DNA from: JANXQG01 sp963719885 | GTDB lineage: Bacteria; Planctomycetota; Planctomycetia; Pirellulales; Thermoguttaceae | Direction of reading: 5' to 3' | Assembly (NCBI GenBank): GCA_963719885.1 | Contig: CAVRDP010000029.1 | Coordinates: 88,509 to 152,508, forward strand | DNA length: 64,000 nucleotides | Shown here: piece after piece, positions 8,559-18,682 of the stretch | Numbering within the stretch: the stretch's first letter is position 1 | How the letters are laid out: each line of letters opens with the position of its first letter | Program-made: the position numbers and the translations under genes | Notes under the pieces: generated by a model | The model's database searches: none | The model's input: the letters and a program-made list of their open reading frames with translations, nothing else | Told to the model about the DNA's origin: nothing

Positions 8559-9530
8559 ATGCGACATTTGTTGACGTTGGCCGACCTGACGACTGCCGAA
8601 ATCGAGCGCATCTTCTCCATCACGGAAGACTTGAAAACCAAGGTGGACCGTGGTCTCCGCGAGCCGCTGCTGCCCGGCAGGGTGATGGCCCTGCTCTTCG
8701 AGAAGCAATCGTTGCGGACCCGCGTGAGCTTCGAAGCGGCGATGATCCATCTCGGCGGCAGTTCGCTCTTCCTCGGCCAGGACGTCGGTTTCGGCAGCCG
8801 CGAGAGCATGGCCGATTTCGGCCGCGTCCTCAGCGAATACGTCGACGTCATCGTCCTGCGGGCCAATTCGCACATGACGGCCGTCGATCTGGCCGAGCAC
8901 AGCGCCTGTTCGGTCATCAACGGGCTGACCAACTTCGGCCACCCCTGCCAGGCCATGGCCGACTTGTATACGGTCCGCGAGTTGGTCGGCGGCCAGCTCG
9001 CAGGACGGACGCTGGCCTGGATCGGCGACGCGAACAATGTCGCCCGCAGCGTTGCCCTGGGTTGCGGCAAGTTGGGCATGAGAATGGTCATGGCCGTGCC
9101 CGAGAAGTATCAATACAATGCCAAGTCGCTGGCCTGGATTCGCCAGCAGGTACCGGCCCTGGATCTGGCGGTCACGACCGATCCGATCGAGGCGGTTTGC
9201 GATGCGGTAGCGATCTACACCGACGTTTGGGCGAGCATGGGTCAGGAAGCCGAACGCGAGACCCGCCGCGCCGATTTCGCCCCCTATCAAGTGAACGCCC
9301 GTTTGATGTCGCATGCCCAGAAGGGCGCATTTTTCATGCACTGCTTGCCTGCCCGCCGCGGCGAGGAGGTGACCGACGAGGTGATCGATGGTCCGCAAAG
9401 CGTTGTCGTGCAGCAGGCCGCCAATCGCATGCACGTGCAAAAAGGTATTTTGGCCTGGCTCTTGGGCACGCAAGGAACCGCGCTGCGAGAACCGGGCAAC
9501 CGGAACCTGGGGTTGGGGATTACGGAATAA
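8559..9530 (+). CDS. argF: Ornithine carbamoyltransferase
   Basis: Converts ornithine and carbamoyl phosphate to citrulline. The 323-residue chain has the carbamoyl-phosphate motif as SLRTRVSFE (the usual S-T-R-T-R is S-L-R-T-R here, as in several bacterial relatives), the HPCQAMAD motif, and the ornithine-site motif MHCLPARRGEEV. It starts 9 bp after argD stops and is surely co-transcribed. No insertions inside the gene, in contrast to argD and rph. Confidence 0.95.
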   Translation: MRHLLTLADLTTAEIERIFSITEDLKTKVDRGLREPLLPGRVMALLFEKQSLRTRVSFEAAMIHLGGSSLFLGQDVGFGSRESMADFGRVLSEYVDVIVLRANSHMTAVDLAEHSACSVINGLTNFGHPCQAMADLYTVRELVGGQLAGRTLAWIGDANNVARSVALGCGKLGMRMVMAVPEKYQYNAKSLAWIRQQVPALDLAVTTDPIEAVCDAVAIYTDVWASMGQEAERETRRADFAPYQVNARLMSHAQKGAFFMHCLPARRGEEVTDEVIDGPQSVVVQQAANRMHVQKGILAWLLGTQGTALREPGNRNLGLGITE

Positions 9531-9680
9531 GCGAGGGTGGCATGCCTTCACGCCGGGCACCATGTACCCATGGTCGTGGTCGGCGGGTAGGCATGTTTCC
9601 CGCGCCCAGGCTCCCACAAACATGCCTCCGCCGCAACCCGGAGTACCGGGTGCCCCGCGGGCTTAGGCATGCCACCCTAC
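9531..9680. repeat. Inverted-repeat element with one B-type and one A-type palindrome
   Basis: The gap between argF and rph is almost entirely one element. Its ends are GCGAGGGTGGCATGCC (9531-9546) and GGCATGCCACCCTAC (9666-9680). Inside are a B palindrome (9554-9575, ACCATG-TACC-CATGGT), an AGGCATGTT/AACATGCCT pair, and an A palindrome (9637-9657). The left end with its flanking TAAGCGAGGGTGGCATGCC recurs at 21641-21659 after tolC. Confidence 0.85.
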
Positions 9681-9710
9681 GAATTATCGAGCATTCTGAA
9701 AGTCGAAACC

Positions 9711-10472
9711 ATGCGTCACGATGGTCGCCAGGCGAACGAACTTCGCCCTCTGAAAATCAAACGCCGTTACACGCGGACCGCGCCGGGAAGCGTCTTGATT
9801 TCTGCCGGCCGGACGACGGTGCTCTGTTGTGCCGCCGTCGAAGCGGAGGTGCCGCCTTGGCTCAAGGGCCAAGGCCGGGGCTGGCTGACGGCCGAGTACA
9901 GCATGTTGCCCGGCAGCACCAGCCCGCGCAAGCGGCGCGAGCGGGCCGCAAATCTCGACGGGCGGACGACGGAGATTCAGCGTCTGATCGGCCGCAGCCT
10001 CCGCGCCGTGGTCGACCTCGAAGCCATCGGCGAGCGGACGGTTACCATCGACTGCGACGTGCTGGAGGCGGACGGCGGCACGCGAACCTTGAGCATCACG
10101 GGAGGTTTCCTGGCCTTGGTCGACGCCATGCAGGCGGTTGCCAACGACCTGCCCGCAACCCGGAGTACCGGGTGCCCCGCACGGCTGCCGACCATAAGTA
10201 CATGGTGCCCGGACAGTGTGGCTGCCGTGAGCGTGGGGCTGCTCGACGGCCAACCGCTGTTGGATCTCTGTTATCAGGAGGACTTTGCGGCGGAGGTCGA
10301 CATGAACGTGGTGATGACGGGTTCCGGCCGGTTTGTCGAGGTGCAGGGTACCGGCGAGGAAGCCACCTTCAGTGAGAAGGAACTGTCGGCCATGCTCGAC
10401 CTGGCCCGCGGCGGCATTCGCGATCTGACCGCCTTGCAGCGGAAGGCGCTGGGACGGGCGTGGTGCTGGTAG
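9711..10472 (+). CDS. rph: Ribonuclease PH with palindromes in a variable loop
   Basis: Phosphorolytic 3' exonuclease that trims tRNA precursors. Family features are MRHDGRQANELRPL at the start (ATG 9711), AEYSMLPGST, the RTTEIQRLIGRSLRA helix, DCDVLEADGG, and the DMNVVMTGSGRFVEVQGTGEE region with phosphate-binding residues. Between ALVDAMQAVANDL and VAAVSVGLLDG the usual loop is replaced by residues TRSTGCPARLPTISTWCPDS, encoded by an A palindrome (10159-10179) plus a B palindrome (10189-10211). The rest is collinear with other RNase PH proteins and the frame is intact. Confidence 0.93.
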   Translation: MRHDGRQANELRPLKIKRRYTRTAPGSVLISAGRTTVLCCAAVEAEVPPWLKGQGRGWLTAEYSMLPGSTSPRKRRERAANLDGRTTEIQRLIGRSLRAVVDLEAIGERTVTIDCDVLEADGGTRTLSITGGFLALVDAMQAVANDLPATRSTGCPARLPTISTWCPDSVAAVSVGLLDGQPLLDLCYQEDFAAEVDMNVVMTGSGRFVEVQGTGEEATFSEKELSAMLDLARGGIRDLTALQRKALGRAWCW

Positions 10473-10481
10473 GACCGTACG

Positions 10482-12180
10482 TCAGGCGAGGAAACCCGTC
10501 GTTTCCATTTCCAGGATGGCGGTACCGGGGACGATGCACTCACCGTCGTGGCAATACACGCGATTACCTCCCCGGCGACCCGCGGTTTCCAAAGCCATTT
10601 CAGCCCGCTTCAAGACGGAAGTCGCATCGTCCGTCTCGATGGCCTGCACGACACCGATGCTCAATTTGAACGCCGGTTGTTTGCCGGACGCCAGGGAAAT
10701 GTGTTGCAGCAACACATCCAATTGCCGATCCGCCACCCGGGTTGCTTCGGCCAACCCTGCTGCGGGTATGATCAACGCGAAGCAGTCGGGGGTGTAACAC
10801 CCCAGGAACGTCCATTTCCCGGATCGTGGCCAAGAGAAACCTGGCGGTCGTGCGCAATGCCGATTCCCGTGCCCGCTGATCACTATTTCCCTCGTTCTTG
10901 TCGTACGGGCTGGCCTCGATCAAGGCGACGGAAAATGCCGCGCCTCCGCGTTTCCACTCGGCCATCCGGTTTCGGACCTGCTGGCAAAAGTGGGTGCGTC
11001 CGGGAAGGTCCCAAAGCGGTGCTTGATCGGCAACTTCCTCCGCTTCACTTCTGCTCTCGGCATCCTCGGCGGGAGCGGCTTGCTCGTCGTCTTTGCACCC
11101 GCACGGCACGGACTGGCTCAGCAGGTGTATATCGGCTGACGGGCGGACCGGTTCCGGGTTCGCGCCAATTCGTCGGGAAATGTTGCCGTCATGAAAATGG
11201 ATGCAATTACGGCCGGTTTCTTTGGAGACATACATGGCGCTGTCGGCCCGCTTGAAAGTTTCGGCGGCGCTCTCACTGCCCAGCATCTCAGCCACTCCAA
11301 CACTGACGGTAAGCGGAAGAGTCTTGCCGTCGTGGACAAAGGAATACTTCCCAATCGCCTCACAAACCCGTCGGGCCGCCTTGCACGCGCCGGCCAGGTC
11401 CTCACCCGGATGGATGATCACAAACTCGTCGCCGCCGAATCGCGCGACCACGTCTGTTTTCCGCATCTCGTGGCGGAGTACCTTCGCCAAATTACGCAAC
11501 AGTTCGTCACCGATCCTATGCCCGCAAGTATCGTTGACATTCTTGAGACGGTCCACGTCCATGACGGTCAGCGAAACGGTCCCGCCCTGGCGGCGGGACT
11601 CCGCGAATTGTTTGACGAGCTCATCGTCGAAGGCCCGACGATTGGCCAGGAGGGTGAGGGCATCCGTGCGGGTCTCCGCCAGAAGCGTTTGCATTTGGCC
11701 GGTCTGCTCGCGGAGCTTCTGCTCCGTTGCTGCGAGCTTCTCTTGCATCTGCTGGTTCGCCGCGACCAACTTCAGCACCACGTCCAATATCTTGTTCGAG
11801 TCATTACTCGTCGAAGAAGCGAGTTCGTCATTAATTTTTTGGACCTGACTGTTATGCTCGCCGACATCAACGGCCACCTGCGTCACCAGATCGTTCAATC
11901 GCACCGCAAAATCAACTGCCGCCTGTGTCGCCAACTTATGCAACCGAACCGTAGTATCGGGCGCAGGAGGACGGTTGCAGTTGCTTGCCCCAACGGCCTG
12001 GCGACGGATATGGGAATACCACAACCACGACGCGACTGTCGCGCCGAAAAAACCCAACACAAATACAAACAGCAGATTAACGATGGTTAGCAGCACGATC
12101 TCCGCCAGTGGAAGAATAAGGAAGCGTGATAGTTTCCGGCCGTTGCTAGAAAAGCGTACTACGCAAGCCGCGCCGGTCAA
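10482..12180 (-). pseudogene. Membrane protein with two GGDEF domains, one frameshift
   Basis: The N-terminus has a hydrophobic span (ILPLAEIVLLTIVNLLFVFVL) followed by a helical linker. A complete diguanylate cyclase domain follows: DVDRLKNVNDTCGHRIGD, the RKTD inhibitory site five residues before the active-site GGDEF, and VSVGVAE. A second, degenerate GGDEF domain with no active-site motif follows (FSVALIEASPYDK). Near 10805 one extra C shifts the frame; the remainder (FLGCYTPDCFALIIPAAG to MALETAGRRGGNRVY) continues to 10482. The first domain would still be made, so c-di-GMP synthesis may persist. The TTG 12180 start is uncertain. Confidence 0.85.
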
Positions 12181-12248
12181 GTAAATATTGGCTGTTGTCC
12201 TTATTCAGATCGTGGGGTGTATAAATTCGACTGGAAACAATACACACA

Positions 12249-12704
12249 ATGGGGCATGCAACGGCTGAAAATCGGCAACAATGCCACGAATATGACAAGA
12301 TTAGTGACGTAAAGCTGGAGCAGATGAGTGACCGGGTGGCGAACACTGGCGGCCAAAGTAAATTCACGCTAGACTGTGTGAAAATAACTTTTAAGTTGAT
12401 CGACTGGATGATGGAGTTGCCGGACACATTGGCCGATGAATTTTGGAAGGAACTGAAACAATACGAGGAGAAAGAACGCATGCCATTCATCACAACGCCG
12501 GAACGATATGGCCGTGCCGAGGGCTGCCTTGAGGGCATCGAGGCGGTCTTGGAAGTGAGGTTTCAAGATGCCGGACTTCAACTTATGCCGGAGATTCGCC
12601 TGATCCATGACGCGGAAACGCTGGAGAAGATTCTCCACGCCGCCATAACCGTTGCCAGCCCCGAGGAGCTGCGGAAGCTATGGGCCGGCGAAGCGGCCGG
12701 GTGA
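12249..12704 (+). CDS. Remnant of an Rpn-like family protein
   Basis: The 151-residue frame contains PDTLADEFWKELKQYEEKER, a helical segment, then VRFQDAGLQLMPEIRLIHD and LRKLWAG. This is the typical C-terminal half of predicted Rpn-type/transposase-related proteins that occur in many planctomycete copies; the nuclease half is missing. The first 40 residues do not look like the family. I take it as a fragment in an open frame rather than a functional gene. Confidence 0.5.
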   Translation: MGHATAENRQQCHEYDKISDVKLEQMSDRVANTGGQSKFTLDCVKITFKLIDWMMELPDTLADEFWKELKQYEEKERMPFITTPERYGRAEGCLEGIEAVLEVRFQDAGLQLMPEIRLIHDAETLEKILHAAITVASPEELRKLWAGEAAG

Positions 12705-13748
12705 GAACTTGCGCCGATTAACCACGTCGCCCCAGGGCGTTGGGGCACCGCGGCGCTGGCCGTACTTTGCCGGCTGGCTTGCGTGCTGGACGTTGCGATT
12801 CTCGGGTCGAGGTGCCTTCCGACTTACCAGTTTTCTTGAGGCGGAGCGGCCTCTGTCGGTTCCTCCCTTTCCGGCAATAATCGGCGACTGGGACGGTTTG
12901 CTCAGAAGGAGCCTGCCCCGAGAGGAACACAGGGCCATACCCCGTCACGACCGCGCCGGCCGGCCGCCGACGGACGAGACCTTTCTCGCGGGCCTGGCGG
13001 AGATATGCGGCCGTTCGCTGAGGCCGCGCTAGCGCAATCCAAGAGCCAGACCCAAAGACGCGAATTAAGTCATGCGTCCCCGGAATTAGGTACAGATCTG
13101 TGGGATGCCCGGAAAGCAAACAAGCAGATTGGTCTTGCGGTGCCGGTTACGCGTTTCGTCGGCATTTGTGCGCGGAATACTGCTATCATGGTGGTTTTCG
13201 GCTGGGCTACCGGCCGAGTCTACCCTTTCCTTGATCGGCGACACATATTCGCATTCTACCCAAACTGCTGGGATCAATCGACGGCCCAGGTGCCTAGGAC
13301 GACATGTTCTAACCCCCACCTAGAAGGGCTTAGGAAGCCGCCGACGCACGCCGAATGCTCAGATCCAGAAGGCAACAGGGAGCAAAGAGCGATTGTTGCC
13401 GTTGGCCGGAAGCATCCCTTGTCCCGGCGATTCTCCCGTGACCGTTGCCGAACAGCGCCGACCATGCAAGCCCTCACCCCCTGTCCCTCTCACCTCGCAC
13501 CATTTACTCGTGGTTGCGGGCGAGGGTAGTGTGCCTCCCACCGGCCGAAACTGATGGCATCCGTTGTGGACCGGACCACTTTGTCAATGGACCAGCCGCA
13601 TAAGATTCCCCGCGGGGTTCCCAAGCGGCGATGCCAAGAAATGGCTGAAAAGCGCTGTCGCCATAGCGGCGCAGGAGCAGTAGAATCGGACCGGTCCGCG
13701 CCCGTGGTCCAGAGGCGGAAGGGGGAAGGGCGGAAGGAGGGGAGAAGG

Positions 13749-13890
13749 GGAGTGATCCGCCCTCACCCCCGGCCCCTCTCCCGAAACGGGCGAGGGGAGT
13801 CGTGTCGCCCTCACCCCCACCACGACCACGACCAATAAGTACATGGTGCCCGACATGGTGCCCGCCCTCTCCCAAAATAGGCGAGGGGAG
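13749..13890. repeat. CCCTCACCCC-type interspersed repeats, one carrying a B palindrome
   Basis: Two adjacent copies of a module of the form CCCTCACCCC ... CCCCTCTCCC ... GGGCGAGGGGAG. In the second copy the middle is occupied by CGACCAATAAGTACATGG and a duplicated ATGGTGCCCG (13829-13866). The same arrangement, including the duplicated ATGGTGCCCG, appears at 43855-43930. Confidence 0.75.
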
Positions 13891-14117
13891 AAACTGCCTT
13901 CACGCCGACCGCTCTCCCGTCCTGTTGTGCGCGGCGGGCGGGCGAGTTTTCTCGCTTTTCACTGAGCGCTTGTCGCAAAATGCTGTCTTTTCGCAAGTCC
14001 TTTGGGACGAACGCCTTGCGGCAAACTCGTAAGCCGCGACCGCGTGTACAACCGTACCCAATCGCCTGCTCCTGCGTACTTATTAGGACGGAGAAGTCGG
14101 CGCGGGGAGCGGGGCGG

Positions 14118-14345
14118 AAGGATGAAGGATGAAGGATGAAGGATGAAGGATGAAGGATGAAGGATGAGGGATGAAGGATGAAGGATGAAGCTAGCGGGGA
14201 GCAGAGTACGGAGTGCAGAGTACACAGTACCGAGTGCAGGGTAGACAGTTCACAGTACCGGGTGCAGAGTACACAGTTCACAGTACCGAGTGCGGAGTCC
14301 AGAGTACACAGTACCGAGTGCAGAGTACCGAGTGCAGAGTCTCTC
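14118..14345. repeat. AAGGATG tandem repeat and adjacent decayed tandem repeats
   Basis: About nine or ten AAGGATG units run from 14118 to 14188, followed by imperfect repeats of a 7-8 bp theme (CAGAGTACACAGTACCGAGTG) to 14345. Shorter AAGGATG runs recur at 43740-43760 and 53598-53635. Such units are prone to slippage and should vary in copy number between strains. Confidence 0.85.
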
Positions 14346-14929
14346 GGAAGAAGGGAGCTTGCCGGAACGGCGGGAGGTGGATGCGGCGGATGAGAGGAAA
14401 CGGCCCGGCCGGGAAAAGACGCGGTCCGAGGAAACGGGACAGGTCGTAGTCACACCGATGGAAGATGACATGTACTCCAAAGAGCGGCAACCCCCGGTTT
14501 CTGCGGGATTTTCAACTCGGCAGCCACGTCCTGTGATGGAACGGGGATGCGCCGTCCGCGGTAGAACACGGCGGAAAAGGTTGTCATCCCCCTTCGATCG
14601 TCCCATTTTGATCGCAGCGGCCCGTGTCCGTGCGGCGGCGCACACAGGCCGGAGTCGGCGCCACAGCAGGCAACTGCGGAAGAGCGTCGGTGCTGCGGTT
14701 GAAGGATCCATTTGCCGCAGGGAGCGGGGAGAAAGTGAAGGCCCTCGATTTTGGACCACACCGTGCTGGACCACGTGCAAGCGTTCCACGCTGCTGAAGC
14801 GGATGACGGAAAAGCACTTGCGGCAATTTTGCCGGACCAGGCGAAGCAGCGGGAAGTATTTCAGGCAATAGTCCGGCGTCGGGAATAATTTTGGATTGTT
14901 ACGACGAATAGCGTCTGGATACGGTATTG

Positions 14930-14977
14930 TGCTCTTTGACAATTCGCTTCTGCGACGCGGCCGGTCAGCCGCGTCGC
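14930..14977 (+). promoter_or_regulatory. boxA-like antitermination site followed by a stem-loop
   Basis: TGCTCTTTGACAATT (14930-14944) differs by little from the boxA of E. coli rRNA leaders (TGCTCTTTAACAAT). Eight bases later a perfect 10-bp stem GCGACGCGGC / GCCGCGTCGC with a 6-nt loop occupies 14952-14977. The order boxA then hairpin resembles lambdoid nut sites. No rRNA or protein gene follows within the island, so the transcript it would serve is unknown. Confidence 0.55.
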
Positions 14978-15530
14978 GCGGTCCGGGGCAGGAAACGCCG
15001 CCTGCTCCGGCCAAGGCACCGGCCCGGACACGTGGCTCACGCGATGTTCGGGCACGAACCGAAAAATGAAAGGCAGAGGGAAGAGGGAACACTAATAAAC
15101 GCTAATCCTCACTAATAGAACGAAGATTAGTGTCAATTAGCGAAGATTAGCGTTCCAAGAGTTCTTTTTCCAAAGGCCCACACGCTCAATTCCATACTAC
15201 TTGGGGACCGAGTAGAAAAAAACGGAATTTCCTGACTGGGCGTCTCGATCCTTTTCGGAAGAAGGCGAGCGAAATTGCCTAACTTACCAGTCAGGAGCCG
15301 AACGTGGCCAAAACGTAGTCGAAAGTAGTCAAAAGTAGTCAAACGTGGCCAAAAGTAGCCAAAATGGCACGAATCGGCCACGCCCTGGGTGTCCATAGTG
15401 GCAACACCCTGAAGAGTGTCAAGCCCTTGTTTTCCCGCAGTTTTCTCGGTGTGGACAACCTCGACGATGGGTTCAAGATCAACCAGACGTGGTATAAAAG
15501 GACGCCAAGACCCGAATAATCCACGTTAGA

Positions 15531-18500
15531 CTACCGCCCGCGGAGCACCAGGTATCCCACCGGAATCAACAACCGCGTGACCAGCATATTGACCGTCAGG
15601 CCGCCGATGACGGCGATGGCCAGCGGCTGCTGCATCTGGGCCCCGGGACCGAAGCCGAAGGCCAGCGGCAAGAGACCCAAGATCGTGGCCAGGCTGGTCA
15701 TCAAGATCGGGCGAAAACGAATCCGCCCGGCATGGATCAGGGCCTCGTCCAAGGGAGAGCCCTCGGCCCGGAGCTGGCCGATGTATTCGATCAGGATGAT
15801 GCCGTTCTTCACGTCCAGGCCGATCAAGAGGATCGCGCCCATGAACGAGGAGACATTCAGCGGCGTGCCGGTGATCCACAACGCCCCCAGGGCGCTGGCC
15901 AACGAAATCGGCTGGGAAAGAAAGATCAACAACGGCAGCGCCAGGCTGCGGAACTGAAAGCCCAGGAGCAGCGAAGACCAGTGCCGTGGCGGCCAGCAAG
16001 ACCATCAACAGGCTGGCGAATGTTTCCTGCTGGGCCCGGAACTCGCCGCCCAACTCCCAGCGGTAGCCGCGGGGAAAGCTCATTTTGGAAAGCTCGGCCT
16101 GGAGTTGCCCGTTGATCCGGCCGAGATCCAGGTTCTCGCCCTTGCCGGAGACCGTGATTTTCGGCTGCTGGTTCTCGCGCCACAAGGCATCCGGACTGCG
16201 TTGGAGTTGAATCGTTGCCACCTGGCCCAGCATGACGAACCCGGGCGACGAAGTGCCGGCGACCAAGCCGACCATGGGTACATGGTGCCCGTCGGTGCCC
16301 GCCTTGCCGTCGGCAGCCGGCGGCAGGGCGATCGGCAACTGCTCCAAGCGATCGCGATCGAAGCGGACCCGGTCCGGATAGCGGACGCGAATGTCGGTGA
16401 TGCGGTCCTGTTCGGGCAGCGTCGTGGCGACCTGCCCGTACAAGGCGGCATTGAGTTGGTTTTCCACGTCTTGATGCGTGAGGCCGAGGCGGGCCAAGGC
16501 CATGCGGTTAGGCCGGACCACCAGATCGGGATTTCCCAAACGGACGTGCGTGTCGACTTCCTCCAACCCCGCTTTTTCGACGATCTTGCCGATCGGCTCA
16601 GCCAACTTGCGGAGCGTGGCCCCGTCGGGCCCGAAAATCTTCACTTCCACGGGACTTTCGATGCCGTTCAAGTCGTCGATCTGGTCGTGAATGAGCGCCA
16701 CCAGCTCGATATGCGCGTCGGGGACCTTGGCCTTCAATTCTTCGTCCAGCGACTTGAAGATCTCGTCCATCGGCCTTCGTTGGCCGGGCGGCTTCAGCGC
16801 GACCTCGATGTCGCCGCGGTAAGACCCCGTGGCGTAGATCCCGTTCTCCGCCCCGGTACGGCGGAGATAGCCGGCCACGTCGGGAGTTTCCATCAGGACT
16901 TTGTCGATCCGCCGCGCCACTTCGTCGGTCTTGGCCAGGGAAGTGCCGGTCGGCAGGAAGTAGTCGAGGACGAACGCCCCCTCGTCCATTTCGGGCATGA
17001 AACCGGTTTCCAAGCGGCTATAGAACCACCATCCTGGTACGACGGCCAGGAGCGCCGCAAGGATGACCAATCGCGGCCAGCGCAAGGCCAGGCGGAGGGC
17101 CCGCTCGTAGACGTCGGCCATCACGCGGTAGATCGGCCCGCTGGTGGGCATGGCACGATGGGCCAGGAAGCGCGAGGCCAAGACGGGAATCACGGTGAGA
17201 CTCACGACCATCGAGACCAGGAGGGCCACGCTGAGCGAGAGGCTGAGCGACTGGAAGAACTGCCCCACCATGCCGTGGACGAAGGCCAGCGGCAGGAAGA
17301 CGAGGATCGTCGTGAGGGTCGAGCCGATCACGGCCCCGCTGATCTCGCGGCTGGCCCGATCGATCGCCTCGTCGCCGCTTTGCCCTTGCGGCGAGGTGCC
17401 GGGCGATGTTCTCCACGACCACCACCGAGTCGTCGATGATCAGGCCGATGGCCACGGCCAGGCCGCCCAGCGACATGAGGTTCAGCGTGTCGCCCGTGAG
17501 GTACAGGAAGACGAAGGTGATGATCAGGCTCAGGGGGATGGAAACGGCCGTGAGCAGCGTCGCCCGGATGCTGCGGAGGAACAAGAACAGGATGAGCACG
17601 CTGAAGGCGCCGCCGATGAGGATGGCGTCGCGGACGTTGGCGATCGAGGTCCGCACCAGGTCGCCCTGGTCGTAGACCGGCGTGATCTCGACGCCCGGCG
17701 GGGCCGACTTCCGCAAATCGGGGAGCAATTCGTTGAGCCGCTGGGAAATGGCCAAGGCATTGCCCCGCAGGCGGCGGAAGACGGTTATGGCGACGGCGTT
17801 CTTGCCGTTCGAGCGGATCGACGACGTGCGATCTTCGTGGCCGATGATGACGCGCCCCACGTCGGCCACGCGGATCGTCTGGCCGTTGACGTGCGCCAGC
17901 ACGAGCTGCTCCAGGTCGATCGGGTCGCCGGCCTGGCTGTTCAAGAGTACCTGGAATTGCAGCGGTCCGCGGTCCAACCGGCCTACGGCGCGGAGGCGAT
18001 GGTCCTTGCCCACGCGGTCGGCCACGTCGGCAATCGACAGGCCGGTGGCCACCAGCCGCGCGGGATCGACTTCCACGACGATCTCGCGGATGTCGCCTCC
18101 CAGTACGGTCACGTAGGAGACGTCTTCGATGCGGCTGATCCGCGGCCGCAGGTCGTAATAGGCATAGTCGTGCAGTGCCGACGGGTCGCGGCCGCCGGTC
18201 ACGACGAAAGAGATGATCGGAAAGACCGAGGGTGTCTGCCGCTCGATGAGCGTGCTGGTGCCGGCCGGGAATTGGGCGTTGATGTCGGCAATCTTGGCCC
18301 GCACGTCGTTCAGGGCCTGCACCATTTCGGTGCCGGGCCTGAAATCGATGTCGACCTGCGAAGCCGCGCGGACGGTTTTGGAACGCACCTGGCGGCGGCC
18401 CAGCGCCGTGCCCACGGCTTCCTCGATCGGCCGCGTGACGGCCTTTTCGACCGACGGCAACTCCAGCCCCGGTGTTTGGGCGATCACGGTAATCCGCGGA

Positions 18501-18682
18501 AAGGCCACTTCCGGATAGATGCCGCTGGGCATCCGCATCATCGAAATGAAACCGAACACGGCCAAGAGCAGCGTGACCAGCACAATCAGTCCGAAGTAGG
18601 GCCGGGCCAGCGCGACGAGGTTCAGGCCGCGCTGGGCAGGACCGTGCGACGGCGAAGCCTTGGAAGGACCGGGGGCGATCAT
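15531..18682 (-). pseudogene. RND efflux pump inner-membrane protein, two frameshifts
   Basis: Proton-driven pump of the AcrB/HAE1 class. The first part has the N-terminal span, the porter domain and TM4 with IGLIIDDSVVVVENIARHLA (the proton-relay aspartates). Near 17388 the frame moves to QGQSGDEAIDRASREISGAV and continues through TM5-6 and the second porter domain. Near 15968 it moves again to LLGFQFRSLALPLLIFLSQP and ends in TM12 at 15531. Joined length is about 1050 residues, full size. A B palindrome (16269-16291) adds residues DGHHVPMVG in frame. The start overlaps the adaptor gene stop (ATGA). Confidence 0.9.

Larger units (their letters stand above)
12705..15530. other. Gene-free island of nested repeats
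   Basis: No convincing gene on either strand over 2.8 kb. Contents in order: a GCCCCA-GGGCG-TTGGGGC hairpin near 12735; CCCTCACCCC...CCTCTCCC modules near 13478, 13749 and 13808, the last interrupted by a B palindrome; a 7-bp tandem repeat (AAGGATG) at 14118-14188; decayed CAGAGTACACAGTACCGAGTG repeats at 14200-14345; a unit shared with 43950-44060 at 14745-14880; a boxA-like site with hairpin at 14930-14977; ATTAGCG/CGCTAAT repeats at 15091-15155; and AAAAGTAGTC repeats at 15308-15355. The same module types recur at 43.4-44.5 kb. Confidence 0.7.

Noticed and set aside
7245..9623. 792-codon open frame opposite argD and argF
   Set aside because: Antisense to two well-conserved genes, spans their intergenic gap and two hairpins, and has no domain or Shine-Dalgarno.
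12718..13119. 133-codon leftward frame starting at a TTG
   Set aside because: The first third (LIPGTHDLIRVFG) looked protein-like, but the rest is Arg/Pro-rich and no family came to mind; kept as non-coding.
13005..13529. 174-codon open frame in the first repeat island
   Set aside because: Low-complexity composition, no start signal, and it ends in a CCCTCACCCC repeat module.
14110..14345. Possible CRISPR array because of regular repeats
   Set aside because: Units are 7-8 bp, contiguous and without unique spacers; this is a tandem repeat, and no cas gene is present.
14930..14977. Start of an rRNA operon
   Set aside because: Although the boxA-like site is rRNA-like, no 16S, 23S or tRNA sequence follows within the next several kilobases.
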